Notes: generated by a model from the sequence alone, not told the origin. DNA of 64,000 nt from Dasyornis broadbenti (GCA_013397935.1 VZRN01000756.1:448124-512123); one strand, 5' to 3'; shown: positions 35,262 through 49,373, counted from the first letter of the stretch. Numbers and translations: made by a program.

Positions 35262-38200
35262 CTACAAAAGAAAACATTGTTTGAAGGCTTGAAACATAAA
35301 TTTTCTCGAAAAAAGAATATGGGGCAAAGTAGTTAATAATTTGGAAACTAGCAATGAAATACGGACCTCACCAACTTCAGCATCCATGCCCAAGGATGAT
35401 AATAAAGAATCACATAAACCAACCTCAGCATAAAATAAACAAATGTGTGAATAAGGAGTTTCTCTGTTTATCTTATTAAAACCCTGATTTTATACAATGT
35501 CACCATAGCACCTACTGGAAAGATGGATAATTGCAATGTACCATCACCACCCCCTATCAGGCAGTGGGAGACACATTTGATTTGCTTTCCTGCACTGACT
35601 GAGAACACCCTGTTCCCACCTAAAAGACACAGAGGCAGCTTTGCATACAAAGTCAGGTGCCAATCAATAAAAGGCAGGCAGGTACACCAGAATAGCAGTC
35701 TGCAGGTACATGATAAAAAGATGTTGTGTAAGATGTTTTGTAAGAAAAAGCAATTCTTTCTATTAGCAGTGCCCAGAGATGGAAAGAATTAGATCATCAC
35801 TTAATCTATTCTACAGAAAATTTTCTCCTTGAATTTCAACAGTTCAAAAGAGGATTGTAAATCTGTGATTTTGCACCTGTGAGACCCAAAGTTATTAAGA
35901 GGAAATTAACCTGATTTAACAGGAGAAGAGCATGATCTTATATGCTTTCAGATCTAATACAAAATAAAAATGTTACTACTGTTCTCAGTTGACAGCCATT
36001 GGTTATTTCCAACCTCTACACGAACAAAGGACATTAAGGAATGAAACATGATAGCTGATAGTAAGCATGTTTATTTTGCTGACAAGAACAGCAAATTGGA
36101 GCAAATCTAAAAGATGAGCCTAGAAAGAGTACATCTTCACCACTTATCCAATGACTTTATTCTTTGAACATTGCAAAATACAGAACCTTCTATCTGTACT
36201 GTTACAGAGCTTACATTACAGCACTCACAAACCATCAAAAACTATAGCCTGGAATGCTGAAAAACATAATTAAAAAATTACTAGGAGAAAAGGTGCACAT
36301 CCCTGGCCATCCCTCCCCTCCAAAACCCACAGCTCACTCAAAATATAAGTATCTTGTTAAAGAGATAAAGGTTTAACATTTTATCATGTTTGCACTTGAA
36401 AAGCTACTTCCTTGGCAAAAGTTATTCAAGAGTTAATTTCTTTCCACTATTTCAACACCTTAGGATGCTACAAGAAAAGCTACAAGGAATGGATCTCAAA
36501 TGTGTCTTTACAGCATCACATACTGAAAAGTAAGTGACCTGCAGAGTTCTTTGGACAAAGCAATGTAGAACAGTCTACAACAAATAGAAAGAAACCCCAC
36601 ACCTCAATGAAGTTACTAGTTACTGTTTATAAACAAAAAAAGAGTGCTGATCATTAAGGAATTAACAACTAAAAAGATAAATAAAAATCCATCTTTATAC
36701 CCACACAGCTGCCACAATTTCCAACATAAATAATGTAAGAGTCTAACAGGAAGGATGGCCTAAGGTAAACTTTGGCAGATGTTAGGTTCAGCACTGTACT
36801 CAGTTATAGACTTCTTGTGTGACCATGGGCACATGACTCTGTATTTGTTTTACAGAATATTTTTCAGAACAAAACTCCAAATTCTTCCGGATAACATCTG
36901 CCCAACAAAATTACATTCAAGTAGTACAGTTTTTATCCACAGAGCAATTGTCTTAGCATGTGAGAATTTCTGCTAATACAATGAGCATTTTATAAACTGT
37001 CAGATGTGTCCAGTGCAGTTTAAAAGGACAAGCCTACTCTAGTAAATGATTTGCATACATTCACAACTCGACTGAAGTTTATAATCACTAATCAAACTGT
37101 TCCGTGCAGAAATAACGAGTTAAGAATGCAGTGAATATAAATCAACAGCATCTGACAGCTCACATGAACTCTAGGCAAATCACTCCTTGATATATACTAT
37201 CCATATCCATGGCTAAGGGTTTGATCCTCTGTTTGTAAACCAAACAGAGCAGACAGAATTGCTGTACAGCTCATGCCTTACAGAGAGATCCCCTGTCAAA
37301 ACTGCTGACTCAATTTTTGTTAGCCTGAAACAAAATATGTGTATTATGCAAACACAAAACCCCAATCTGAGCAAGAGAGGATGAAGATAATTTTTATTGT
37401 GACTAGCATACTCCTGAAATATCTGCTTTCTATGATTTGTACAGAGGAAAAAGAAAACCAGTTATATAAAGGGAAAAAAAAACACCATAGATATTAACAT
37501 TCTAAAAGCTAGACAAAGCAATACAGAGCAGCATAGAAAGATGTGACTAGAAAAGTTACTCAAGGTAAGTTTAGACTACTTCTTTGAATGCCTGACATTT
37601 TAAGGGAACAAAACTACTGTTTATTTTCCAGTTTGTTTTCACAGCTTTTGTTTGAGGAGCCTGTGTACTAATTCAATTTGAAGATCTTCCAGATACTGTG
37701 AGTGGGTGGACAAAAAGTGAAACTGGTAACTGAATTGTCACTCATTCTATGACAGCTGCCACAGCAAATACAACACTGTAGGTGTTGCATCTAAATAGGA
37801 CTGCACCTACAGTGGAAGTCAGCAACACCACTACACAAGCAAATGGTCACAGTAATACCATAACATAGTAAGAATAAAACTTTCCTCACATTACAAACAA
37901 TACAGAAGTGACTACAGAAAATAAGAAGAGGAGCCATCTTTTAGCACTGTAAACTGAGGAAAGCTTTTGGAAAAAGAGAGCAGATTTTTAAAAAGTGAAA
38001 TAAAGGGGATTTGTATCATATACACAATCCTTTTCAACAGATGCACAGTGCCAACATGCAGGATGTTTTTGACTATTTTTTAAAAGAGAACACAAAGCAA
38101 CACACATTTTGATTTTTTAGTTTTTCCAAACAAAAATAATCTGAGTTGGTTTTACTCTTCAAATCAAATAGAGTAACAATTCCAAGTTTTAACATCATTA

Positions 38201-40236
38201 TTCTACACCAATCACCTGAACCACCCCATGAGTACATCAGAAGCATTAAGCAGCACAACAGCAGCATCTTCAGGGGAGTCTCAAGTATCTTTTAGCCCAG
38301 TTTTACTCTTACCTCTTTCTTCCCTTGCCTTTCTTTCCCCATTTTTTCAAAGATACGTGAAACTCCTTTTAAAAATGTAAAATAAATTCCTCAGTGCTAA
38401 AATGCTCCTGTTCGTTTGCCCCGGGCTTCGTTCCCAGAACTTTTTGTTTCTGAGACTGCCCGTAAAGCACAGTTTTCAATTGCATGTACTCTTGCAAAAA
38501 CAAGTCACCTGCTTCCAAGTCATTAAAGCCCATGCCAGATGCAGTCTAGTTAAAAAACAAAAGGAAGAGTAGGTAGTCCTGTATAAGGCCCAGGCAGCAT
38601 GGAGGAAGAAGGCAGGCAATTTAAACAGAGAACAAAATTTGAAAGTCTTCTGAAACCTTGATGTCAAAATGGCTGGAGCAAGGACCCTCAGAGGAAACTC
38701 AAGGAAAGAAATTTCAATAATGGCTCCCAATGAGTAACATTCAGGCAGGAAAGATGGGAAGAACTGGGACTAGGAATCAGTAAGAACAGAGAAACATGGC
38801 AAGAATATCAACATAATGGCCAGTAAAGCAGAGAAGAGCAGAACAAAATGGGGAGAGAGAACTGAAGAAACTGGGAATGAGACAACCAAGCAAACTCATA
38901 TGGGAAAGACTGGTGGGGGGAAAAAAAAAAAAAAGAGACAACTGTAACTGGCAAGGTGTAAACGGAAATGGAAGAGCAAATGTAATGGATTAAGAACTGA
39001 AGTTTTCACCAGCTCCACTAAGGAGTTCTACATTTGATGAATGTGGTTTAATTGCAAGCCAGAATCACTACTGACTGTCATGAATGGAGAAAAATACATG
39101 CCATAAAAAGCTAAGTACTTTCATGAACTGAACTAATAAATTCAGATTTCCTAATGTTCCACATCTCATCAGTGAATTCTCTGATGAGAAGTTCCTCCTG
39201 TGGTGTTTTCTTCATGTAGATTTTCTGACACACTATAAGGGTTGAGGGTAGGCTCCAGTCTTTCCTCCAAGGAAGAGGCAGGTGAAAAAGAAAGAACAAT
39301 AGTAGTAGGATCTTGATCCAGCCATCTCTTTTTTTATATTCTAAGAAACCTAATATCTTTCAGCTTTTTATCAGATTTCACTGACATACAGAGCAAAAGT
39401 TCCAGTAAGTATACACATTCATGTCTACATACAATAGGACTGTATAAACTTTAATTTTTCTGATTTAAGTGCCAAAATATATATGAAGTTTTCAGGTATG
39501 TCTTGGGCAATTTAAAAAAAAAAATAGTTGCATTGCATTGCAGTTGCTGAAAATTGTTTCAAATACCATGTATGTATATGGTACATATACATAAGGCCTA
39601 TTTCTTCTTAGCAGAATTTCACATAAGGAATGCAGATTGCTCCCAGGAGGGTAGGAGCATCAGGAGATGCGTTTTTGAGAAGCCCATGATGCACTTTGCA
39701 GGCTCCCACGTGAGAGCAAACTCAGAGAGCCTACTGACTACCTACTTTCCCAGGTATGCCCAGAGACCGAGTTAGAAAGCAGTGCTGTCAAACGTGGCAG
39801 AGCCTCTGGAGACTGCCTTGCATACGGGTCGTTACCAGTGTCGGAAGCCGCAGACAGAACAGCCCAGGAAAGAGAATCCCAAGAGGCAGGGGCAGCGCAG
39901 GGGGTTCAGTCCTACAGGCTGTCGGGGCTGCGGTGAGCTCCGCACCACTCCTCTCCTCTCCCCCGGGATGCCTCCCCCTCCCCGGGACGCGCTTTGATCA
40001 GGGAGCTCAGTAAAGCTCAATTCGACCTTCCGCTCCAGCGATCGGGCAACCCCAACAGCCTCTTTCAGCCTCCTCCGCACCTGTGCCCCCGCCTGCCCTT
40101 CAGCGAAGGGCACTAATCCCTGAGGATACGACTCCTGGGAAGGAGAGCACGAGCTCTACCAGGCCTCAGGGCGAACCCCGACCTCCCCTACCCCAACACC
40201 GCTGCGTCCCCTCACACCCCTTAGACTCCCACTCAC
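35262..40236 (-). other. PTGR2 intron 1, no other gene recognised
   Basis: AT-rich sequence of about 5 kb. Notable contents are an 11-bp perfect inverted repeat (37774-37814) and a G-then-A run at about 38914-38934. The CpG-rich last 400 bases belong to the promoter island. No additional exon could be identified. Confidence 0.6.
37774..37814. repeat. Perfect 11-bp inverted repeat
   Basis: CACTGTAGGTG and CACCTACAGTG flank a 19-base spacer. It would form a hairpin with a moderate loop in the PTGR2 intron 1 transcript. Confidence 0.75.
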
Positions 40237-40420
40237 CTTGGGCCAGCCCCGAGTGCCCCAAAGAACGCACCGCCCCGCCCCGGCCCCGCGCGCACGCGCG
40301 CGGACCTTAAACAGGGAAACGTTGGTGAGGCACCACCATTAAAGCGGCGATGCCCCGAGCACGGGCGGGTGGCGTGAAGGGCTGTGGTGAGACGTGGGTG
40401 AGGGGAATGGCCGTATGTCT
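39800..40420. promoter_or_regulatory. CpG-island promoter of PTGR2
   Basis: A CpG-dense segment in AT-rich surroundings. On the minus strand a donor (CCCAAG|GTGAGT, exon end at 40237) defines a non-coding first exon. Just upstream is a GCGCACGCGCGCG tract (about 40286-40301) resembling an NRF1 site, and further out an AAAGCGGCGATG element. There is no TATA box, as in housekeeping promoters. The transcription start is not directly visible. Confidence 0.75.
40237..40310 (-). other. PTGR2: PTGR2 non-coding exon 1 (approximate start)
   Basis: The 3' end is set by the strong donor at 40236/40237. The 5' end is a guess within the CpG island. It splices to the acceptor before 35261 to supply the start codon in exon 2. 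Confidence 0.6.
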
Positions 40421-41215
40421 CCTGAATCGCATAATCACATGCAATCATTGGAAAAAGGCCTCCAGGAGCATCGAGTCCAGCTTTTCACTGAACACCACCT
40501 TGTCAACTAGACGTGGCACTAAGTCCTTCATACGGTTCCTTGAACATCTCCAGGGAATGGCAACTCCACCACTTCCTGGGCAGCCCATTTTAATGCTTAA
40601 TAACCCGTTTAGTGAAGAAGTTCTTCATAATGTCCAACCTGAACCTCCTCTGGCACACCTTGAGGCCATTTCGTCTTGGGCTGTAGCTGGCTGTCTGGGA
40701 GAAGAGACCAACCCTCATGTGGCTACAGCCTCCTTCCAGGTAATTGTAGAGAGAAGTAAGGTTCCACCCACCCCCCCTCAGGTCTTCTTTTCTCTAGAAT
40801 AAACACTCCCAGCTCTCTCAGCTACTCATCACGCTTGTGCTCCAGACCCTTCACCACCTCCATTGCTCTTCGCTGGATCTGCTCCATCACCTCAATGTAT
40901 TTTTTGTTGTGAGGGGCCCAAAACTGGGCACAGCACTTGAGGTGCGGCCTCATCAGTTCTGAGTACAGGGGGACAATCACTGCCCTGGTCCTGCTGGCCA
41001 CACTTTACCTCATACAAGCCAGGATGCCTGTGGCCTCCCAGGCCACCTGGACACACATTGGCTGATGCTCATTCTGCTGTCAACCAACACCTCCAGGTCT
41101 TTTACCTTCAGGCAGCTTTCCACCCACTCTTCCCCAGGCCTGTAGTGCTCCGTGGAGTTGCTGTGACCCAAGTGCAGGATCTGGCACTTGGCCTTATTAA
41201 ACTGAGGTGCTGGGA
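40421..41215 (-). mobile_element. CR1 LINE 3' end, antisense, next to PTGR2 promoter
   Basis: Strong CR1 hallmarks in reverse: CATCGAGTCCAGC, GAAGAAGTTCTTCATAATGT, CTTGTGCTCCAGACCCTTCA, GTGAGGGGCCCAAAACTGGG and others. On the minus strand the ORF2 C-terminus reads FNKAKCQILHLGHSN, then VKDLEVLVDSRMS. The 5' part is missing, as is usual for CR1. The 3' tail sits near 40421, about 110 bases from the PTGR2 first exon. The element reads toward the PTGR2 promoter, in the same direction as PTGR2. Confidence 0.95.
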
Positions 41216-43994
41216 GAAGGTGTTTACAGTTCACGAGGGCACAGTTTCTTTGGGTAACACTGGGAGATGTTTGCTCCTCGCATGTTCCAGTGGATGAGAT
41301 TTTGTTTATTGCTGTGATGTAGGGCTATTTATAGCCATTCTTAAAATTCCAGTAAAGTTACTGTTGTGTGCAATATAATATATTTATTATATACATGCTG
41401 TTTCTGTGCTTGAGTACAGATGATGTTTCTTTTCTTAAAAAATATGATGTAGGAAGAGCTATCCTGGGATGACGCTTAGGTGCTGATGCTGCCTGGCATG
41501 ATTACCCTATGTACTAACCCTATGTTGTAGTGACTCACTGTGCTGTAAAGACAAACAGGTCTGTGAAGTGGCCACTGAGCCGGTGGCAAATACTGAGGAG
41601 CTTGAAGTGACCACTTTATCCTGGAAAAACCCTTCCAGACTAATGATCCTGATGACTTTGTACTCCACCTCTCACACAAAGGCAGACAAAGCCTTTCTAT
41701 TGTAGCTTGACCCATAGGACTGTAATATGGGTTCAAGTGAATCATTGGAACCAGAATGGTCTAGAGAGGGAAAAATTAAGTATCTTAATAAGAGGATTTA
41801 TACTTCCATATGTTTTTTCCCCCAACTTGTATCAGCTGATCTCATGACAGGTGCACTTATTGCAAGTGTAATGCGCTGAAAGAAAGTCTCCAGGGTCAAA
41901 ATCATCTTCAGATTTTCAAATGGGCCATCTTGTGTGTAGGAGGCCTGCGTTGAAATGAATGAGCACTGACTTGCTTACTACTTGTGCAAGAAAAGAGCAG
42001 CACAATTACAAAAATAATTATTTCAGAAAACAATGTCACAGGTCACTACATGAGCAAATATGAAAATATCATGAAATGTATTACAGGAGAGCTTCCCATT
42101 CATTTAGAAGTTATGTATCTCAACTAGTAATAATTGAAAGTGGGGAAAGAGAAAAGATATGTATTGGCACATGTACATATGTTGTTTACCCCTGTATTAT
42201 ATAGTATAAAGAGAATACAACTTCTGGTGTTTGATAAAAGCATGAAAAAACCCCAAAACCCTTAACCCAAACACATTAAAGAGTATTTCAAAATCTCTGT
42301 ACAACCCCTTTTTCTCTTGCCTGATGCAGGGTGGCTGTGTTTCCTCTGCAAACAAGGTTATCCTGGAAGATGGTTGCAGCAATCATTTACAGTCTGCTGT
42401 TTAACCTTCATGATCACGCACACCTCTCCCCCCCACCTTGTGTCTTTTGTTAAGTAATTGTTAAGTGAAGTTGTTGTAAAATAAGCTTAGGTGTGAATTT
42501 AAAGTGCCTTAGCTATTCTGCACTGACCTGCCTTGTGGATATTTTTTCTACTCAAAAAATGCTTTTTTTGTGGTTTAGCTTGATTTACCTCGGACTGAAC
42601 TAAACTGCACAAAGTCACCCTGCATGAGAAATAAAACTGTCTATGCAAGCAGGCCACTGTGAAATAGTTGTTACATAACAGATATTAAGGGCTGCTACCA
42701 CTTTTAAACAAGTCTAAATCAACAGTGATGTCAGAATTTTAAAGTCTGTCAGACATGTGGCAGAGATGAAATGAGGGTGTATTTGAGCTGGAAGATGGTT
42801 GTGGTCATTGTCAGCAAACAATTGCTGCCTACCCAAATACAGAATGTCATTCAGTGAAGCCTTACCTCACTGAACAGATCCTCAAGGTATCCTCTGACCA
42901 ACTTCAGGCACATTTGAGAAAGCAAAAACATTTCTTGACCACATAGTGGGATAAAAAAATCCCGTTTGATCCTTTTGGAACAAAGAAAGGGGGAAAAAAG
43001 GCTTGTGGATAAAAAGTCATTAGCTCCCAAAATCATACATAAGCTTGGACAAAGTGTAAAAGTGAAACAGCTGTCTTGTTTAGAGTGGTTAAAATCATAT
43101 TGCCATCAATTTCAGTGAAGCCAAAACCAATAGTTAAAATGTAACTCAAAAATCAAAGTCTGGAGGTTTTCTTTTTCTTCCCCCCCTCCTTTAAGATTAA
43201 CTTGCTGTCTAACTGATTCTAAATCACCTTTTTGTGCCTATTTACCTGCTCTTTACATAGAAGCAACAAACTTACATATTATGCCTAGACTGTGAGGCTT
43301 AGATGTATTTAAAGTACAAAGTAATCCAAATTCCAAGATTTGCTGGACTCATGGGTCATGTTTATGAGTGTATGCCATAATAATTCACCTTTTGCACATT
43401 GCCACATTCAAGGGTAGCTCACCCTTGGCAGATATGTGCCTTTTCTTTATTATTTTTAATTAATATCACTATAATAAGTAGTCTTTAAATCTGTGTAAAT
43501 GAGTAATACAGATGTTCTTTATGTAACTGAAGTGCAGGTGTGTTTTGGTGATCAAAATTCTCTGGAGTATGAACGAGCTCAAAGTGACAGCAGATTCTTT
43601 AGCCTGTGTGTGTAGGGAACAAAGTGGTCTGTAAGGTCTCTCAAGAAACATCCTTCATGGAATTTGTGGATACAAATAGTAAGTTAGATTACTGAAATCC
43701 AACACAATTTAAATCTTTATTTTTAATGTAGTGTGTCTCTTACATGATAGGAAGTAAGATGTCACCTTCTGCTGTGGGGAAACATTTTTAATCTATTCTT
43801 CAGAGAACTGATGTATCTTGAGAAAAGGTGTGTTTCTCCACTGATAAAGACGCCTTGTGGAAGAACTCGGTGAATCCCGTGTTCTTGGGTAACAAAACCA
43901 ATTCACTTTTCCTACAAATTCTAGAACACTGTTTCAGGCTGCAGTAAGAAAAATTATTGCAAAATCATCTCTGGTAGATTTGATGGTTTTGGTT

Positions 43995-44026
43995 TTCTAA
44001 ACTATTTGTTTACTAATAGTTTAGAA
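43995..44026. repeat. Perfect 12-bp inverted repeat
   Basis: TTCTAAACTATT and AATAGTTTAGAA flank an 8-base spacer. The sequence is a likely hairpin; no mobile element with these ends is recognised. Confidence 0.8.
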
Positions 44027-45090
44027 TAGTCTTCAGTTGAGTTCCTTGCCCTTGTTGCTGAGCTAGGAGACCAGACAAAGAGAAACTTCCCTTGTTCACT
44101 CAGTGCAATGTCAGCCAACAGCATGAAGTGCTGTTGAGTGTAATTTAAGCTAATCCATGTATGTTTGCATGAACTATCTTAGGAGTTTGCAGATGATTTC
44201 TAGCAGCTAAGCTGTGGATGCAGTAGCTTCAGCAGAGGACAGTAACACCTTAGGTCTTTACAGCTGTTTGCAGTGACTTTTTGCATCACCGTAAGTGATG
44301 CAATATATAACTAGAAAAAATTCAGCTTGAGACAGCTGCTGAGGTTGAACTGAGCTATTCAGCTGACTTCATGTCAGAGTGACATTCTGTGCTGTGCAGC
44401 GCAGTTCAAAGGTGGATTGTGAGCAGCTCAACTCCCTCTTGGCTGAAGATGTTAGAAAGACTAGACAGCTGGGGAAAGCAAGTTATCATCCAACTCCAGT
44501 TATGCCATCCACTTCTGAGCTGATTCTGCTTTTGCAGTTTCATTCATGCAAATCCTCTTTTGTAAGAAGAATCAAACTCCACTATATCTCCCTTATGAAC
44601 TGAGCATTAGCTTGAGGCGGGGATATTTGTGGGAAAGTTTTGCAGGTGACACTAAACTGTCATATGAGACTAATACCTTTTGATGCTAATTGCTGCCTAA
44701 TCACAAAGTGGGCTTCATCTGTACAGGTAAGTATAAAGATAAGAAGAAATTGCTGCTTTTAATGGTAACTTGTTTTGCTGATGTTTCATGCTTGGTAATG
44801 TCTCAATCCATCTTTCTTTGTCATCATTTCAAAACCCTCATCTGGGTTCTGACAGGCCAAAGGGCATAGGTAGGATCTGGATTTGCTGTGTCGTTAGCAG
44901 TTTTTGTGATGGTAAGGAAGCTTTGCTCAATAAACATACTTTGCTAGTCGAAACTACTGATTTTGATATAGGTTCACACAGAAGACTATCTGTAGGATGG
45001 TTTGAAGAATCACATTCATTGTAAGATAAAAACTTCTTTCATTAATAAAGAAAAGTATAATATGGCAATAACACACCTTGATATGTGTTT

Positions 45091-45154
45091 TCTGTAAGGA
45101 AAACACGGGCTCAGAAAGTTTTTCTGTAAGGAAAACACGGGCTCAGAAAGTTTT
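45091..45154. repeat. 32-bp tandem duplication
   Basis: A unit beginning TCTGTAAGGAAAACACGGGC and ending CAGAAAGTTTT occurs twice with no mismatch visible, then a third partial start. Confidence 0.9.
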
Positions 45155-46891
45155 TCTGTAAATGTGGGGCCTTATCTATAACCATTTGGTATTTTATCAA
45201 ACCTCCTAATACCATAAAAACTGAGTACAATATGTTATCAGTTTAATCTGATTGTGATTATTACTGTTTGATCATCATAAACTTTTACTCACAATTTTGG
45301 TTCCTTATCTGTCTGTGCCTCTTTTACACCCTTATGAGAAGAAACAAAACACTGAAGTGCTCACTGCAGAGACTGATCTTCCTGTTGTCTTCATTTTGTT
45401 TGTGACAGTTTCTTAAATCCATTTTGATATAACTACTTATTTAATGTTTGTAAATGACCTGAGCCTATTGTAGAGGAAAACTATCTTGTTTCTGTGCAGT
45501 ATCATGTCAGGATCGCATCTTTGATGTTTTTACTGTAGAAGACTTGGGAAAATTAAGAACTTCTATTTTAGAACCACACTGCTAGATAAGCATCCTACGT
45601 CTGTGTAGGAGGTTTCTTTCTTTATTACCTTGTGTGCCATTTCCATTTAATGATATCTCCCAGTTACATATTAAAAAAAGGTTCTACTAGTACTCTTTCC
45701 GAAATCTGCAACTAGTGAAGTACTAATATGAGTAGGGTTTCTCTGTCATACTGTCAGATTCAGATATGTCTGTTTCAGAACAAAAAGACCTTGGATTTTA
45801 CCAATGTAATATAAAGCATCACCACTGAAAAGTTAAAATTGAAATGTTGTTGTCATGGCCCGTATTTGTTGTATATGCTTTGTAGTGCAAAATTGTAATT
45901 CAAAACAGGAAAGATTGAAGGGTTTTTAAATGAAGAATACTGATAACCTTGAAAGTATTTCTTCTTACTGCTGATTTTTCCAGTTTGTCTAAACTATACT
46001 GCAAGATTTGGAAAAAAGTTATTAAATTTAAGTTATCCCTTTTTTTTCACTTGTTTCACAACTTATGTGCATGGAAATCTGGAACACTTCACAAAAAGGA
46101 AACTAAATTTGTCATTTAGAAAGAACTGAGATTCTTGTAAACTAAGCTGTATTATATGAGATTCCAAGATACTAGACCATCCTGAAAAACATGGCGAAGG
46201 AAGAAATGTGGTCACAAAAGCTCAAACAATTTATTCGGAACACAAAATGATCTTTGCACAATCAAACTTACACTGTGCTAAGATATGTTTCTTTGGTTTA
46301 AAATTGCTGGCAGCAAATGGTCAAGATAAGTATTTCTGTCTGAATTGAGGACAGAAAACATATGAGCATTTGTTAAAAATGCTACTGGTTGCTGCATCAG
46401 AGAAAGAGGCAGCGGTGATGACAGACTGTGCTGCATAGTGAAATCCTAATAATAATAGAATACTTCATCGTATTTCTATTCTTTTTCATGACTGAAATTC
46501 AAATTCATTGGAAAACTGCTCTGTATTTTTAATTAATGCACCCTAATGCTAAAAGAACTAATGCTGATAGCTTATAGAAGCGCAAAAAGAAAAGAGTCTT
46601 CTAGAATCAGAAAAAATTGTTCATATGAGAGATACGTATGGGGCTGTGGGGAAATCATACATAGTATATGTAGTGTAACTTCCTTGTAAGACTCCTTGAT
46701 ATGCTAATCCTTGATCAAATAGAATTGAAAAATCCGTGTGGTGGGTTTCGACCTAACTGTGGATAAACACATTTGGGATGCACATAAAGATGAAAGCTGA
46801 TGAAAGGTGAATAAAGGCAGGTGTAAACAAGGAGGAAAATGTATGAGGAGGAAGCTGCTTCCGTAGAAACTTTCCTTGCACTAGCATCATG

Positions 46892-46925
46892 TTTCTATAG
46901 CAGTGCTATTTCTATAGCAGTGCTA
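46892..46925. repeat. 17-bp tandem duplication
   Basis: TTTCTATAGCAGTGCTA is repeated directly. Confidence 0.8.
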
Positions 46926-49373
46926 TTTGTGAAAAACAAGTACTGTTTTGTCAAAGAGCACTATGTAGATTTGCAAAGTGTCAAGATAACCAAAGGCATA
47001 TTTTTGGATCTTTGTGCAGTGCTTGTTTCAGAGCTGCTGGATATTAGTAGAAAGCTGCTCATCCATTCAGTATGTGAATGTTCTGGAAATTTACAGCACT
47101 GGATTGTTATCAGTCAATTATTAATGACTGTGATATCAGTAAATCAGCTGTTGTATTCCACTGGCCTGGAAATGAGCATTTGCAGAGACATTCAGCCATT
47201 TCCTCTAAGGAATAGAAGAGGGATCAGTAAGCACAACTGGCCTGGATGGAATTAACAGTGCCAGTTACTGTATTCTAGGAGACTATACTTGCCTGTATTA
47301 TCATGGGTGATAAAGTACTTTATTGAACATGTGAAACTTAGACGACAACTGTTGTGATTCTGCTAAACAGCTGCAGGATAACTGTGAGGGTTGTCTTTTA
47401 GAGAGTAATCAACCACTGGTAATTGGAAGGGCTGAGGCAGCTCAGCAAAACTGGCTTCAGATTACAACTGCCTACTGTGTCTTGCCCAGAATAGCTGCTA
47501 GGCAATAAAGAGGCTTTCTGCCATTTCTGAATGACAATCTCTGAAACCATTTTGGGGAGATCATTTGAAGACCTACTGAGGAAATGAGAGCTTGTTTGGA
47601 TGCTTTTCTGGTTTTTTTCTGCAGATTTCTGTTTAGTGTCATGAAAGGCAGTACTAACAGTACACACTTCTAGGTCACTCAATGGGTACTGGCTTTGCAA
47701 ACACTGCAAATGACATTAATTTTAAATAGAATTGTGAATGCTAATTGACATGAATGAATAGGCTATATCTTAGTTCTGGCAGAAATGTTGGATATTTTCA
47801 TTATAGCAATACATGATTACTTGGAGATCGCAGGTCTACAAATCAAGGAGATGTCCAAGTGAACTTGTGACAATATTTCTACAAGTAGTCTTTTCTCATG
47901 GTTTCCAGCACTACAATTTGGAGGTTGAAATGACCTGACAGAATTTTGTTTGATGTCAGAGAAATTATGTCTTGATACTGTTCTCTGGAACAAACTGAAA
48001 GAATTATTGCTGAGGCTCTGTAGGTAATACTTGAATGACAGCTGATGTCTCTAAGACTGAAGTGCATGCAGTAGGGGAGAGTTCTAATTTTTAATAATAA
48101 TACTTACAAAAAAATATGTTCCTATTTAACTCCATTATCTCATTTATTATGTCCATGTTGATTTCTGTGTGTAGCTCCTGCACAGCAAAGCTCCACCCTG
48201 CAATTAGAAAATCATCTTTCATAATGAATTGGGACAGTGTTTGTTGTTATGAAGTTCTCTTTCTTGTCGTCTGTGTTGCGTTTAACTTCTGATGTCTTCT
48301 GCTCCTCAGCCAATCTACATATTTCAAGAGCCTCCACTAATCTTTCACAAAAGGAAAAAACCTCAAACATCCAACTGTTGTAGTCACCTGAATTGAACAG
48401 CAGTAACATGTTTCCTTAGTAGCACAGATGTTAAGAATGGTGATCCTATAACTTGATAACTTTTCTTATTTTTCATAGTTACAAGATAAGAGGAAGTTTG
48501 AGGGTTGTTTTTGTGGTTGGTGTTTTTGTGGTTTTTTGAGACGGATTATTTTGGCTTTCTTCTTCATTGGGCAGTTTTTTCCCCTGCAGTTTTTGGATGC
48601 AAATTTCCTGAACCACTTCCCATTCTTGAGAAACACTGGAAGTGATGTTTTTTCTCCATCTTTTCTGTGATGCATGTTGATATGTGAAACCCGATGTAAT
48701 GATTCTGTGGTGATTGTTAGTGGACAGTGGATTTGCTACTCCCTGCCATGAGCATGGTGGGTTTCTGCTGTTTCTTTTTAGTAGCACCACAAAGACAACA
48801 TATTCAGAGCACTTCTTGTGGGGAGGAGATTGTGGGGATGAGAACAAGATAGTGATTGCTTTTTTTATTGCTTGAGGCTGTAGTGATATTGGAGGATGCC
48901 TCTCATACATATGAGGAAAGAGTAAAGAAACTAACCTACAAGTACCTATAAACAGACGCTATGGTAAATCCAGCACAGACAGAATATTCGAGCAAGTGGT
49001 CTTGCTTGGTATTTGAATATTTTTACCATTGTTGCCTTCATGGATCATGTGTATTCCCATTTTTCTCCTGTAGGTCTTGGTTACATTAGCCTCTTCTGGA
49101 TCCTTCTCAGTCCACTGTGGCTTCAAGGAGCTGGAGAAATCTCTGCAGGAGCAGGGGTGGGGGGAATGAGGGAGGAGCATGCATTTGTAAGGGAGGCAAG
49201 ATCCTCCTTAGTTTATAGGAGACAGGATCTTGAGAGTACTTGCAAAATGCCCGAGATGTGTTTATAAAGAACTTCATTGCTTCCTGTTGGAATTGCTACA
49301 TTTTCTTCAGGTTAGCAGTCTTGTGGCAGCCATGAAGGTATGTGTTCCTGTTGACTAACAGAAAAATATTGAT

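Noticed and set aside
40350..40802. 150-codon + frame after the PTGR2 promoter
   Set aside because: Most of it lies on the reverse strand of a CR1 element.
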